Origin: Acetobacteraceae bacterium
Lineage (GTDB): Bacteria; Pseudomonadota; Alphaproteobacteria; Acetobacterales; Acetobacteraceae
Reading direction: 5' to 3'
Assembly (NCBI GenBank): GCA_947475245.1
Contig: CANJLW010000005.1
Location: 144,574 to 208,573 of the forward strand
Length of the DNA: 64,000 bases
The notes beneath the pieces were generated by a model. That model made no database searches and had not been told where the DNA came from. It saw only the letters and a program-made list of their open reading frames with translations. Below are positions 10,082-20,652 of the stretch, in pieces (position 1 is the stretch's first letter; each line of letters starts with the position of its first letter). A program made the translations under genes and the position numbers.

Positions 10082-11119
10082 ATGAACGGCTATAGTGCCG
10101 TCATGCTCGCTCCGGACCCGCGTTCCAACCCCACCCTTTTGGGTCACGACGACGCCGAGGCGACGTTGCTGGAAGGGCTGCGCGGCGGGCGCATGCATCA
10201 TGCCTGGCTGATCACCGGGCCGGAGGGTATCGGCAAGGCGACTCTCGCCTTCCGTTTTGCCCGTCGCCTGTTGGCCGGTCAGAGCGGCGATCCAAATTCC
10301 CTGTACCTTGCCCCCGACCACCCGACCTTTCGTCGGGTCTCCGCGCGTTCCCATGCCGATCTGCTGACGATCGAGCTGACGATGAACGAGAAAACCAAGC
10401 GCATGCGCACCCAGATCGCGGTGGAGGATGTGCGCACCATCAACGGCTTCATGTCGTTGACCCCGGCGGAGGGCGGCTGGCGGGTCGTAATCGTCGATGG
10501 CGCGGAAAGCCTGAATGGTGCGTCCGCCAACGCCTTGCTGAAAATTCTGGAAGAACCGCCGGCGCGCGCCATGCTGCTGCTGGTTTGTGCCGCGCCGGGA
10601 CGCCTGCTGCCGACAATCCGCAGCCGCTGCCGTCGGTTGCGGCTGACCCCGCTCTCCGACGCGCCGATGCGCCAATTGCTGACCGAGTATCTGCCCGACC
10701 AGACGCAGGACGATCGCGACCGGCTGGTGACCTTGGCCGAGGGGTCGCCGGGCCGAGCGCTGATGCTTGCGGAAGGAGAGGGGATAGCGGTGGCGGCGTT
10801 GGTTGATCGGCTGCTTGCCGAACTGCCCAACCTGCCGGGCAGCCGGGGCTACGAGGTCGCCGATGCCCTTGGCCGAAGCGATACCGGCTTTTCCACCTTC
10901 ATGGACCTGTTGCGCGCGGGCATCGCCGCGGCGGTGCGCGACAGCGTGCGGGGCAGGGCGGATCCCGATCAGGAACGGCTCGTCGCGCTGCGCCCGCTTG
11001 ATGCCTGGGGCGAGGTATGGCACGGGCTGACTCAGCTGCAGGACGACACCGAGCGCTTCGCCCTGGATAAACGTCAGGCGATCGTGGCCGGCCTCGGCAT
11101 GCTCAGCGGAAAAACATAA
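10082..11119 (+). CDS. holB: DNA polymerase III subunit delta'
   Basis: 'HHAWLITGPEGIGKATLAFRFARRLL', 'NALLKILEEPPARAMLLLVCAAPGRLLPTIRSRCRRL'; directly upstream of metG. Confidence 0.9.
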   Translation: MNGYSAVMLAPDPRSNPTLLGHDDAEATLLEGLRGGRMHHAWLITGPEGIGKATLAFRFARRLLAGQSGDPNSLYLAPDHPTFRRVSARSHADLLTIELTMNEKTKRMRTQIAVEDVRTINGFMSLTPAEGGWRVVIVDGAESLNGASANALLKILEEPPARAMLLLVCAAPGRLLPTIRSRCRRLRLTPLSDAPMRQLLTEYLPDQTQDDRDRLVTLAEGSPGRALMLAEGEGIAVAALVDRLLAELPNLPGSRGYEVADALGRSDTGFSTFMDLLRAGIAAAVRDSVRGRADPDQERLVALRPLDAWGEVWHGLTQLQDDTERFALDKRQAIVAGLGMLSGKT

Positions 11120-12654
11120 TGACCAAAAGCTTCTATCTGACGACCCCGATCTATTACGTGAATGGCGCGCCGCATATCGGTCATGCCTATACCTCCATCG
11201 CGAGCGACGTGCTCGCGCGCTTCAAGCGCCTGGACGGGTATGAGGTCTTCTTCCTGACCGGCACCGACGAGCACGGCCAGAAGGTTGAAAAGGCCGCCGC
11301 CGAGGCCGGTCTCGATCCGCAGAGCTTTACCGACAAGGTTTCCGCCGATTTCAAGGACATGACGCGCGTCATGGGCGTGTCGAACGACGATTGGATCCGC
11401 ACGACGGAAGAACGTCACAAGGTTTCCTGCGCCGAATTGTGGCGCCGGATCGCAGCTTCGGGCGATATCTATCTCGGCCATTACGAAGGCTGGTACGCCG
11501 TGCGGGATGAGGCGTTCTACGACGAGAGCGAGCTGACCGCGAAGCCCGACGGGGCCAAGGTCGCGCCGAGCGGCGCGCCGGTGGAGTGGGTGAGGGAGCC
11601 GTCGTATTTCTTCCGTCTCTCCGCCTGGCAGGACAAGCTGCTGAAATTCTACGAAGATCATCCGGATTTCATCGCCCCGACGTCGCGACGGAACGAAGTC
11701 ATGAGCTTCGTGAAGGGTGGCCTGCACGACCTGTCGATCAGCCGCACTACCTTTAGCTGGGGCATACCGGTGCCCGACGCGCCCGGCCATGTGATGTATG
11801 TCTGGCTCGACGCGTTGAACAACTACGTCACCGCCTGCGGTTTCCCGGATGAATCCAGCCCGCGCTGGCATCACTGGCCCGCCGACGTGCATGTGGTCGG
11901 CAAGGACATCATTCGCTTCCACGCGGTCTACTGGCCCGCATTCCTGATGGCCGCGGGTCTGCCCGTGCCGAAGCGCATCTCCTCGCACGGCTGGTGGGTC
12001 GTCGAGGGTGAAAAGATGAGCAAATCCCTGGGGAACGTGATCGAACCTCGTAAATTGGTTGAGACGTACGGCCTGGATCAGATCCGCTACTTCCTGTTGC
12101 GGGAAAAGCCCTTCGGCGCCGACGGCTCCATGAGCCATCCGGCCATCGTCAGCCGCATCAACGTCGAACTCGCGAACGATTTGGGCAATCTGGCGCAGCG
12201 CTCGTTGTCGCTGGTGGCGCGCAACCTCGGCGGCGTGCTTCCGGCGCGCGGCAGCCTGACGGAGGACGACGCGGGTCTGCTCGACGCCGCCGCCGCGCTG
12301 CCGGACCTGGTGCGCGCGTGCATGGACCGCCAAACCTTCCACGAGGCGTTGGAGGACATCTGGAAGGTGATCCGCGCCGCCAACGGCTATATCGACCGTC
12401 AGGCGCCCTGGGCGCTGAACAAGACCGACAAGGTGCGCATGGGGGAGGTTCTTCGCGTGCTGGTGGATACGATCCGCGTGGTCGCGACGCTGCTTCAGCC
12501 CTATATGCCGGACTCGATGGCCCGCATGCTCGATCAACTCGGCGTTCCCCCCGGCGACCGCAGCCTTGCCGGTCTGGCCACGCCCTTGGCCGACGGGCTG
12601 ACCTTGCCGCCGCCGCAAGGTGTCTTCCCCCGCTATGTCGAACCCGTGGCGTAA
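11119..12654 (+). CDS. metG: Methionyl-tRNA synthetase
   Basis: 'YYVNGAPHIGHAYT' (HIGH) and 'GEKMSKSLGNVIEP' (KMSKS). Confidence 0.97.
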   Translation: MTKSFYLTTPIYYVNGAPHIGHAYTSIASDVLARFKRLDGYEVFFLTGTDEHGQKVEKAAAEAGLDPQSFTDKVSADFKDMTRVMGVSNDDWIRTTEERHKVSCAELWRRIAASGDIYLGHYEGWYAVRDEAFYDESELTAKPDGAKVAPSGAPVEWVREPSYFFRLSAWQDKLLKFYEDHPDFIAPTSRRNEVMSFVKGGLHDLSISRTTFSWGIPVPDAPGHVMYVWLDALNNYVTACGFPDESSPRWHHWPADVHVVGKDIIRFHAVYWPAFLMAAGLPVPKRISSHGWWVVEGEKMSKSLGNVIEPRKLVETYGLDQIRYFLLREKPFGADGSMSHPAIVSRINVELANDLGNLAQRSLSLVARNLGGVLPARGSLTEDDAGLLDAAAALPDLVRACMDRQTFHEALEDIWKVIRAANGYIDRQAPWALNKTDKVRMGEVLRVLVDTIRVVATLLQPYMPDSMARMLDQLGVPPGDRSLAGLATPLADGLTLPPPQGVFPRYVEPVA

Positions 12655-12661
12655 CCGGCTG

Positions 12662-13441
12662 ATGTTGGTCGATTCCCACTGCCATCTGGACTATTTCACG
12701 CCGATGGAACTGCCGGAGGTCCTGGCCCGCGCGGCCGCCAACGGCGTCGGCGAAATGGTGACCATCGGCACCACCGTGGCGCAGTCCGAACGGCTGCCGG
12801 CCCTGGCGGAAGCGCATCCGAACATCTGGTGCACCGTGGGCGTGCATCCGCACCACGCCCACGAAGCCCCGATCCCGACGCCGGAAACCCTGGCCGCAAT
12901 GACGCGGCATCAACGGGTTATCGGCATCGGAGAAAGTGGGCTCGACTATTTCTACGACAAAGCCCCGCGCGATGTGCAGCAGGACAACTTCCGCGCCCAT
13001 ATCCGCGGCGCGCGTCTTGCCGATGTGCCGCTGGCGATTCACGCCCGCGACGCCGACGACGATATCGCGGAGATCCTGCGGGAAGAACGGGATCGGGGAG
13101 GGGACTTCGATTTCCTCCTGCACTGCTTCAGTTCCACCCGCGCCCTGGCCGAGGCGGCATTGGCGATGGGCGGCTACCTCAGCTTTTCCGGCATTCTGAC
13201 CTTCCCGAAATCCACCGAACTGCGCGCCATCGCGCGGGATGTTCCGCTGGATCGTCTGCTGGTCGAGACCGATTCCCCCTATCTGGCCCCCGTCCCGTTT
13301 CGGGGTAAGCGCAACGAACCCGGCCATGTCCGCCACACCGCGCGCGTGTTGGCGGAGGTGCACGATCGGTCCGCCGAGGCGATGGCCGAACTGACCACGA
13401 CCAATTTCCGGCGTCTGTTCAGGAAGGCCGCATGCGCGTAA
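12662..13441 (+). CDS. TatD-family metal-dependent DNase
   Basis: 'MLVDSHCHLDYF', 'GIGESGLDYFYDKAP', 'LVETDSPYLAPVPFRGKRNEP'. Confidence 0.93.
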   Translation: MLVDSHCHLDYFTPMELPEVLARAAANGVGEMVTIGTTVAQSERLPALAEAHPNIWCTVGVHPHHAHEAPIPTPETLAAMTRHQRVIGIGESGLDYFYDKAPRDVQQDNFRAHIRGARLADVPLAIHARDADDDIAEILREERDRGGDFDFLLHCFSSTRALAEAALAMGGYLSFSGILTFPKSTELRAIARDVPLDRLLVETDSPYLAPVPFRGKRNEPGHVRHTARVLAEVHDRSAEAMAELTTTNFRRLFRKAACA

Positions 13442-14220
13442 CGCTTCTCGGTACCGGAGCGTCCGCCGGCGTCCCTATGATCGGGGGCGTGGACGGGGCC
13501 GGCGACTGGGGCGACTGCGACCCGGCGGAGCCGCGCAACCGCCGCACGCGATCCAGCATCGTCATTCAATGCGATCAAAGGCTTCTGGTCGATACCTCGC
13601 CCGATATGCGAACCCAATTGCTGGAATGCCGGGTGCCGCGGGTCGATGCGGTGCTGTTCACCCATGCCCACGCCGATCACATCACCGGCATTGACGATGT
13701 CCGCATCCTCAACCGATTGGTCAAGCGACCGCTGGAAGCCTTTGCGACTCAAAAGACTCTCGATGAGGTGATGCGTCGCTTCGCCTATGCCTTCAAGCCC
13801 TGGGATCCCCCGCATTTCTTTCGCCCGGTGCTGAACGCTGTCCCGGTCGAGGCCGGTGCGACGGTGGAGATCGCCGGGATGTCGGTGCGGTTGTTCAATC
13901 AGAACCATGGCCGCGTCGATACGCTGGGTCTGCGGGTAGGGGCCTTTGGTTACTCCACCGATGTGGTAAAGTTGGACGAGGCGGCTTTGTCGGTGCTCGA
14001 GGGTGTCGATACCTGGGTTGTCGGCTGCTTTCTGCGCAGCGCGGCGCATTGGACGCATGCCGATCTGGGACAGGTCATGCGGTGGGTGGAGCGTTTGCGT
14101 CCCAGACGGACCGTGTTGACCCATATGGGAACCGAGATGGACTGGGCCTGGATGCAGGCAAACCTGCCGGCGGGGATCGAGGCGGGCTATGACGGTCTGG
14201 TGTTGGACGTGCCGGATTAG
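13432..14220 (+). CDS. MBL-fold metallo-hydrolase (PhnP-like)
   Basis: 'LLGTGASAGVPMIGG', 'RTRSSIVI', 'FTHAHADHITGIDD'; overlaps the upstream tatD-like ORF by a few nt. Confidence 0.9.
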   Translation: MRVTLLGTGASAGVPMIGGVDGAGDWGDCDPAEPRNRRTRSSIVIQCDQRLLVDTSPDMRTQLLECRVPRVDAVLFTHAHADHITGIDDVRILNRLVKRPLEAFATQKTLDEVMRRFAYAFKPWDPPHFFRPVLNAVPVEAGATVEIAGMSVRLFNQNHGRVDTLGLRVGAFGYSTDVVKLDEAALSVLEGVDTWVVGCFLRSAAHWTHADLGQVMRWVERLRPRRTVLTHMGTEMDWAWMQANLPAGIEAGYDGLVLDVPD

Positions 14221-14756
14221 GCCGGCTGTTTCCAATGGCGCCAGCCCGGAAACGCAATCACGATGGGCGACCAGAACAGCCGGAATTCCCGTGAAAACCT
14301 GATATCCATGCCGATCGGCTCCCCAGCCAGGTCAAAGCCAAGGCGTGCCGCGCGCCCGTCATCCATCACATCGGTCATGACCTGTTCGATGTCGATGAAC
14401 TGTCCTGCGCGTTTGCCGTACCAGACGAGTTTCCACTGGCCGGCCCGGGTGTAGTGATCCTGACCGGTGCTGTAATCGATGGATTTGTCCTTGTCCTCCA
14501 TCTTCACGTCGCCGACGCCGGCGGCATAGCCTCGGGTTGATCCGCCGGACATTTTCCCGCGTACGCCCAGTTCAAACAGCGGCGGACGGGTGCGCGGCAA
14601 GAGGCCGAGCAGCTGGCGCGCGTCGTCGGCGGCGAAGGTTGTGTCGGAGTCGTAGATCAGGCGATCGGCGAGTGCGGCGATCAGCATTCGGTCCGCGGCC
14701 GAGGGATGAGGTGCTGACATGGGTTGCGGGTGCCATGTTTGCGGTTGGACTTGCAA
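14217..14756 (-). CDS. Hypothetical protein
   Basis: 179 aa ORF convergent with the PhnP-like gene; no family recognised. Confidence 0.5.
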   Translation of the reverse strand: MQVQPQTWHPQPMSAPHPSAADRMLIAALADRLIYDSDTTFAADDARQLLGLLPRTRPPLFELGVRGKMSGGSTRGYAAGVGDVKMEDKDKSIDYSTGQDHYTRAGQWKLVWYGKRAGQFIDIEQVMTDVMDDGRAARLGFDLAGEPIGMDIRFSREFRLFWSPIVIAFPGWRHWKQPA

Positions 14757-15012
14757 GCTCCATTTTGGATACGGCCCGCCAGGTGGCGATTGGTAATAAA
14801 TAATTCTTCAAAACGGAATGATGCAATTGACGACGAACAGTGCGCCGCAATCTCGTTCGAAAGCAGATGCTTAGGCTAAGAATACCGTGGTATTGATCGT
14901 TGCCACCCAAAGCCGATCTCACTTACCCGGGAGATAATTATTGCGCTTGTGTCAGAGCTCCGCATACGATTGTGCGGTATAACAACGCTCTCACAGTCCC
15001 AGCCAAACTCCG

Positions 15013-16251
15013 ATGGCCCTGACACGATTGGTGGCTGCTTTGGTTCGGGACGTTCAATTGAGGAAGTCGAACGTGGCACAGCGGTCTTGTGACGTCTGCT
15101 CCGTTGATCCCTTTAACCGCCGGGGTGCCAACCGTAGGCAGGTCCTGCGGGCAACCGGCCTGGGCTTTGTCGGTTCACTCGTCGCAACCCTAGCCGGCGC
15201 AGGGCGCTCGGCGCGCGCTGCCACGCTTTCCGGCCCTCCGCCGGAGGTCGACCGGCTGACGATTACGATCGTCTCCGACAATTACCTTTTCCCCTTTCTG
15301 CCTCCATTGAACCTGGAGGGTTTAAAGGTTGCGCGCTCACCCTCGGGAGGCAGCCCGGGAGGCACAGCGCCTCGCGACCGCCTGACGGGCGAGTGGGGCC
15401 TGTCGATGCTGGCATCGTCGATAAAAGGCGATCAGGCGCGGAGCGTACTCGTCGACTTCGGCTATACCTCGGAGGTGCTGCTGAACAACATGCGCCTCCT
15501 TGGCATCAAGCCGGCAGAGATCAACGCGATGGTGCTAAGCCACGGGCATTACGACCATTTCGGCGGCCTCACGGGCTTCCTCGCTGCGAACCGTGGATCG
15601 CTGAAGCCCGACCTGCCATTCTTCGTCGGTGGGGAAGACTGTTTCTGCACGCGGCAGATTGCCGGCAGCGGCGCCGATTTCGGCACCCTCGACCGGCGTG
15701 CGGTCCTGGACGCCGGCCTCAAGCTGATGGTGGAAGATGGCCCGGCAGTCGTGGCTGACCACGCAGTTTCGTCAGGCAAGATCGCGCTGCGAAGTTTCGA
15801 AACGCCGCTGCGTCCCACGCAGGAGAAGACAGGCATTATCGATGGCCTCGGATGCGACCCCGCGATGGTGTCCCCAGCCAAAAGTACCGGCACGTTTGTC
15901 CCGGACGATTTCGACCACGAGATTGCGACAAGTTATGTGGTTAAGGACCGCGGACTTGTTGTCCTGACCTCGTGCAGCCACCGCGGGGTTGTGAACTCGG
16001 TACGGCAGGCGCAGGAGGCAACGGGCGTGCAGAAGCTGCACGCAGTCATCGGTGGCTTCCATCTTGTCGCGCCTCCGTTGAATGAGGACTACGTCCGCCG
16101 CACCGTGCTTGAGTTGAAGTCGATGGCCCCGGATTATCTGGTTCCCGCACACTGCGCGGGCGATTTGTTTTACGATATTGCGCGCTTGGAGATGCCCGGC
16201 AAAGTCATCCGATCGGCGGTTGGAACGCGGCTGAGCTTCGGGGCGGCATAA
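15013..16251 (+). CDS. MBL-fold metallo-hydrolase with Tat-like N-terminal signal
   Basis: 'NRRQVLRATGLGFVGSLVATLAGAGRSARA' Tat-like leader, 'LSHGHYDHFGGLTGFL'. An alternative GTG start near 15073 is possible. Confidence 0.82.
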   Translation: MALTRLVAALVRDVQLRKSNVAQRSCDVCSVDPFNRRGANRRQVLRATGLGFVGSLVATLAGAGRSARAATLSGPPPEVDRLTITIVSDNYLFPFLPPLNLEGLKVARSPSGGSPGGTAPRDRLTGEWGLSMLASSIKGDQARSVLVDFGYTSEVLLNNMRLLGIKPAEINAMVLSHGHYDHFGGLTGFLAANRGSLKPDLPFFVGGEDCFCTRQIAGSGADFGTLDRRAVLDAGLKLMVEDGPAVVADHAVSSGKIALRSFETPLRPTQEKTGIIDGLGCDPAMVSPAKSTGTFVPDDFDHEIATSYVVKDRGLVVLTSCSHRGVVNSVRQAQEATGVQKLHAVIGGFHLVAPPLNEDYVRRTVLELKSMAPDYLVPAHCAGDLFYDIARLEMPGKVIRSAVGTRLSFGAA

Positions 16252-16365
16252 CGCGTCAAAAATCGCGTTCCGAATTTAACATAATATTCCTTCTGCGACT
16301 AATGGGCGAATCCCGATACCAGACCCGGACTTGATCTCCCCGCCACTCCTGCGTATCCGCGCTGC

Positions 16366-17175
16366 ATGAGCAGCGATCCCGGATCCGCCGAAACCGAACT
16401 CCGCCGTCTGATCGACATCATGGCCGAACTGCGCGACCCCACGCGCGGCTGTCCGTGGGACAAGGTGCAGGACTTCGACACCATCGCGCCTTACACCATC
16501 GAGGAAGCCTACGAAGTCGCCGATGCCATCGCGCAGCGCGACTTTGCAGCATTGCCCGACGAACTCGGCGATCTCCTGTTCCAGGTCGTCTACCACGCGC
16601 GCATGGCCGAGGAAGCCGGCCACTTCGCCTTCAAGGACGTCGCCAGGGCCATCGCCGACAAGATGATCCGCCGCCATCCGCATGTCTTCGGAGAGGCCGC
16701 CGCCCGCGACGCCGCGACCCAGACCGCATCCTGGGAAGCCCAGAAATCCGCCGAACGCGCCGCCCGCGATCAGATCGGCACACTGGCCGGGGTGCCGCTT
16801 GCCCTGCCCGCGTTGACCCGCGCCGCCAAGATCACCAATCGTGCCGCCCGCGTCGGCTTCGACTGGCCGAACGCCGAGGCCGTGCTGGAAAAGCTCGACG
16901 AGGAAGTCGCCGAACTCCGCGCCGAACTTCAGGCCGGCGATCCCGAGCGATTGAAGGACGAACTCGGCGACATGCTGTTCGTGCTCGCCAATCTCGCCCG
17001 CAAGCTCAAGCTCGACCCGGAAGCCTGCCTGCGCCACGCCAACGACAAGTTTACCCGACGCTTCAACGCGATGGAGGCCATGCTCGACCGTCAGGGCCAA
17101 GGTTTGGCCGGTACGGCCCTGGACGCCATGGAATCTGCGTGGCAAGCGGTAAAGGTTGAAGAACGCCGCGAGTAA
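16366..17175 (+). CDS. mazG: Nucleoside triphosphate pyrophosphohydrolase
   Basis: 'LRDPTRGCPWDKVQDFDTIAPYTIEEAYEVADAI', 'ELGDLLFQVVYHARMAEE'. Confidence 0.96.
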   Translation: MSSDPGSAETELRRLIDIMAELRDPTRGCPWDKVQDFDTIAPYTIEEAYEVADAIAQRDFAALPDELGDLLFQVVYHARMAEEAGHFAFKDVARAIADKMIRRHPHVFGEAAARDAATQTASWEAQKSAERAARDQIGTLAGVPLALPALTRAAKITNRAARVGFDWPNAEAVLEKLDEEVAELRAELQAGDPERLKDELGDMLFVLANLARKLKLDPEACLRHANDKFTRRFNAMEAMLDRQGQGLAGTALDAMESAWQAVKVEERRE

Positions 17176-17214
17176 CCGCGCTTCGGACGGTTTTCGTGGC
17201 TCTGACCCGCATCC

Positions 17215-18204
17215 ATGGAGGTCGCCACGATGTCCCTGCTCCGCCGTAGCCTTGTATCCCTTTGCGCCGCCGCGCTCGCGCTGATCGTCTCCACTCCGGT
17301 CCGGGCCGATACGAAGTGGCCCGAACGCCCGGTGAAAATCATCGTGCCCTTCGCCGCCGGCGGTCCGAACGATGTCGTCGCGCGCCTCTGGGTCGATCGG
17401 CTCAGCCTTGCCATGGGGCAGCAATTCGTCGTCGACAATCGCGGCGGCGCGTCCGGCATGATCGGTTCGGAAGCCGCGGCGCGATCGGCGCCCGACGGCT
17501 ACACACTCCTCCTCGCCTCCTCCTCCACCCTCGGCCTGGTTCCGGTCGTGACGAAAGCCCATTTTGACCCGTTGAAGGACTTCACGCCGATGACGCGGGT
17601 CGGCGACCTGATCCAGGGGCTGGCGGTCAATCCCGGCGTCAAGGCGAACACCGTCGCCGAGTTGATCGCGCTGGCCAAGGCCGAACCCGGCAAGCTCGCC
17701 TGGGGCACGCCCGGCGCTGGCACCGGCTCTCATCTGATGGTCGCCAACTTCAACCTGCGCACCGGCACCGACATCCTGCACGTGCCCTATCGCGGCAGCG
17801 CCGACGCGCTGAACGACGTTTTGGCCGGCCATGTCCATGTCATGTCCGACATCGTGGTGCTGCCGCATGTGCGCGCCGGTAAGCTGCGCATGCTCGCCAT
17901 GGTCGGCGAACGGCGCCACCCCGGTTTCCCCGACGTGCCGACGATCGCGGAGGCCGGGTTACCGGACATCACCCCGCTGACCTTCTACGGCATCTACGGC
18001 CCCAAGGGCGTCGCGCGGGAGATCGTCGAAAAGGTGCATGCCAAGGTCGGCGACATCATGGCGATGCCCGATATGATCGCCATCGCGCTGGAACGCGGCG
18101 TCATCCTGAACCGCATGGACGGCACCGGCGTGGCGCGCGACCTGGCGGCGCAGACGGCGGCCAATTACGACCTCGTGAAGCGCGCAAATATCAAAATGGA
18201 ATGA
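17215..18204 (+). CDS. Bug-family tripartite tricarboxylate transporter substrate-binding protein
   Basis: Signal peptide then 'WPERPVKIIVPFAAGGPNDVVARL', 'VDNRGGASGMIGSEAAARSAPDGYTLL'. Confidence 0.93.
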   Translation: MEVATMSLLRRSLVSLCAAALALIVSTPVRADTKWPERPVKIIVPFAAGGPNDVVARLWVDRLSLAMGQQFVVDNRGGASGMIGSEAAARSAPDGYTLLLASSSTLGLVPVVTKAHFDPLKDFTPMTRVGDLIQGLAVNPGVKANTVAELIALAKAEPGKLAWGTPGAGTGSHLMVANFNLRTGTDILHVPYRGSADALNDVLAGHVHVMSDIVVLPHVRAGKLRMLAMVGERRHPGFPDVPTIAEAGLPDITPLTFYGIYGPKGVAREIVEKVHAKVGDIMAMPDMIAIALERGVILNRMDGTGVARDLAAQTAANYDLVKRANIKME

Positions 18205-18211
18205 GAGGGGC

Positions 18212-18287
18212 TGGTGGAGCCGAGGGGAATCGAACCCCTGACCTCCTGAATGCCATTCAGGCGCTCTCCCAACTGAGCTACGGCCCC
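18212..18287 (-). tRNA. tRNA-Ala (anticodon GGC), CCA encoded
   Basis: Reverse complement GGGGCCGTAGCTCAGTTGGGAGAGCGCCTGAATGGCATTCAGGAGGTCAGGGGTTCGATTCCCCTCGGCTCCACCA folds as a cloverleaf; anticodon loop ATGGCAT. Confidence 0.97.
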
Positions 18288-18423
18288 TTCGCTTGGGAGG
18301 CCGGCTTGTAGCCCCGCCGTTCGGATCGATCAACCCCCTCCGGACAGGAAAAATGACAAACCCGCGCAACTCGACGCTGCCGCTGTTCCGTGCGACATCG
18401 GAACCCATCCTCAGGAGGCATTC

Positions 18424-19596
18424 ATGAGCACAGGTCCCCTCGCCCGCTTCAAGGTTATCGATCTGACCCGCGTGCGCGCGGGCCCCACCGCGGTGCGGCA
18501 ATTGGCCGATTGGGGCGCGGATGTGATCAAGATCGAAGCGCCGGAGGGCGATTCGGGTCTCGGCGGCGAACGCCACGGCCCGGATTTCCAGAACCTGCAC
18601 CGCAACAAGCGCAGTCTGACGCTTAACCTCAAGGCACCGGAAGGCCTCGCGATCCTCAAGAAGTTGGTCGAACAGGCCGACGTCATCGTCGAGAATTATC
18701 GCCCCGACGTGAAATTCCGACTCGGCGTCGACTACGAAAGCCTGAAGGTCGTGAACAAGCGGCTGGTCTATGCCAGCATTTCCGGATTCGGGCAGGACGG
18801 CCCGTATCGCGAACGGCCGGGCTTCGATCAGATCGCCCAGGGCATGGGCGGGCTGATGTCGATTACCGGACTGCCCGGGCAAGGCCCCGTGCGAGTCGGC
18901 ATTCCCGTCGCCGATCTGACCGCCGGCATCTTCGCGGCCATGGGAATCCTGGTTGCCCTGCTGGAACGCGAGGAATCCGGCGAAGGCCAATGGGTCCAAT
19001 CGTCCCTCCTCGGCGCCCAGATCGCCATGCTCGATTTCCAGGCCGCGCGCTGGACGATCGCCAAGGAAGTGCCGGAGCAGGCCGGCAACAACCACCCGAC
19101 CAGCATCCCGACCGGCGTGTTCCAGACCGCCGACGGCTATATCAACATCGCCGCCGCCGGCAACGACATCTATCGTCGTTGCTGCAAGGCGTTGGATGCC
19201 ATGCATCTGGCGACCGACCCGCTGTTCGCCACCGCGAAGGCGCGGTCCGACAACCGCGACGCTCTGAACGCGGCGATCGAGGCGATCACGGTCCACAAGA
19301 CCTCCGCGCAATGGATCGATCTGCTGAACGAGGCCGGCGTGCCGAGCGGGCCGATTTATAAGATGAATGAGGTGTTCGACGACCCGCAGGTGAAGCACCT
19401 CGGCATCGCGCGGAAGATCGCGCACAAGACGCTGGGCGATGTAGAGGTCATCGGTCAGGCCATCGAACTGAGCCGTACGCCCTGGTCGATCCGCTCCCCC
19501 ACCCCGGAAGCCGGCGAACACACCGACGCCGTGCTGGGCGAACTCGGCTTCGGCGCGGAGGAGATCGCCGCTCTGCGCGCGAAAAAGGTGGTGTAA
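18424..19596 (+). CDS. CaiB/BaiF (family III) CoA-transferase
   Basis: 'FKVIDLTRVRAGPTAVRQLADWGADVIKIEAPEGD', 'HRNKRSLTLNLKAPEG', 'DVIVENYRPDV'. Confidence 0.95.
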   Translation: MSTGPLARFKVIDLTRVRAGPTAVRQLADWGADVIKIEAPEGDSGLGGERHGPDFQNLHRNKRSLTLNLKAPEGLAILKKLVEQADVIVENYRPDVKFRLGVDYESLKVVNKRLVYASISGFGQDGPYRERPGFDQIAQGMGGLMSITGLPGQGPVRVGIPVADLTAGIFAAMGILVALLEREESGEGQWVQSSLLGAQIAMLDFQAARWTIAKEVPEQAGNNHPTSIPTGVFQTADGYINIAAAGNDIYRRCCKALDAMHLATDPLFATAKARSDNRDALNAAIEAITVHKTSAQWIDLLNEAGVPSGPIYKMNEVFDDPQVKHLGIARKIAHKTLGDVEVIGQAIELSRTPWSIRSPTPEAGEHTDAVLGELGFGAEEIAALRAKKVV

Positions 19597-20652
19597 ATGG
19601 TCGCCAACATCAAACGCCTGACGTACTTCGAGGAGTTCATGAACCCGGCCGCCCTGCCGATCCTGGCCACGCGGCCGGAGATCGAGGTGGTGCGACTGGA
19701 ATATGCCTCTCCGACCGACGACAACTGGGCGGAAATCGGCCGCACCCACGGGTATCAAATCCAGTCGCGCACCGAACTGAAGGAACCCTGGTTCGGCAAC
19801 GCCGCCCTGCTGGCGCGCTGCCCGTCGATGCTGGCGATTTCCTCCACCGGCGCCGGCTACGACATGGTCGATGTCGATGCCTGCACCGCGGCGGGGGTCA
19901 TCGTCATCAACCAGTCCGGCACCAACAAGGAAGGCGTGGCCGAACACGCCGTCGGGCTGATCCTGTCGCTGTCGAAGAAGATCGCGCTGTCGGAGCGCGC
20001 GATGCGCACGATCCCTAACATGGATCGACGCAAGTACAACGGCAACGACATCCGGCATAAGACCTTGGGCATCGTCGGGATCGGCAATATCGGCACCCGC
20101 GTGGCCGAGATTTGCCGGCTGGTCTTTCAGATGGAGATCCTGGCCTACGATCCCTTCCTGACCGCCGATCAGATCGCCGCGCGCGGCGGCACGAAGGTGG
20201 AACTGGACGATCTGCTCCGCCGTTCCGACTACGTCACCGTCCATTGCCCGCGCACGTCCGAAAGCTTCGGCCTGTTTGGACGCGCGCAGTTCGCCATGAT
20301 GAAGCCGACGGCTTATTTCGTGAACACCGCGCGCGGCGGTATTCACGACGAACCCGCCCTCGCCGACGCCCTGCGCGCCGGGGAGATTGCGGGGGCCGGG
20401 CTGGATGTGTTCCTGAAGGAACCGCCCGATCTCGATCACCCGCTGCTCGCCTTCGACAACGTCATCGTGACGCCGCACAATGCCGGGCTGACCGATGAAT
20501 CCGTGCTGAACATGGTGACGGAGACCGCCCGTCAGTGGATCGACCTGTTCGACGGCAAGGTTCCGCCGCGTCTGGTCAACCCCGAGGCGTGGCCGGTCTA
20601 CACGGAACGCTTCACCGCGATCCTGGGCTTCCAACCCGACGCTTTGCCCTGA
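19597..20652 (+). CDS. D-2-hydroxyacid dehydrogenase (phosphoglycerate dehydrogenase-like)
   Basis: 'KTLGIVGIGNIGTRVAEIC', 'YFVNTARGGIHDEPALADALRAGEIAGAGLDVFLKEP'. Confidence 0.93.
   Translation: MVANIKRLTYFEEFMNPAALPILATRPEIEVVRLEYASPTDDNWAEIGRTHGYQIQSRTELKEPWFGNAALLARCPSMLAISSTGAGYDMVDVDACTAAGVIVINQSGTNKEGVAEHAVGLILSLSKKIALSERAMRTIPNMDRRKYNGNDIRHKTLGIVGIGNIGTRVAEICRLVFQMEILAYDPFLTADQIAARGGTKVELDDLLRRSDYVTVHCPRTSESFGLFGRAQFAMMKPTAYFVNTARGGIHDEPALADALRAGEIAGAGLDVFLKEPPDLDHPLLAFDNVIVTPHNAGLTDESVLNMVTETARQWIDLFDGKVPPRLVNPEAWPVYTERFTAILGFQPDALP

Noticed and set aside
17959-20634. 891-aa minus-strand ORF spanning the tRNA and two metabolic genes
   Set aside because: It reads through the antisense of a tRNA, a CoA-transferase and a dehydrogenase; no recognisable domains.
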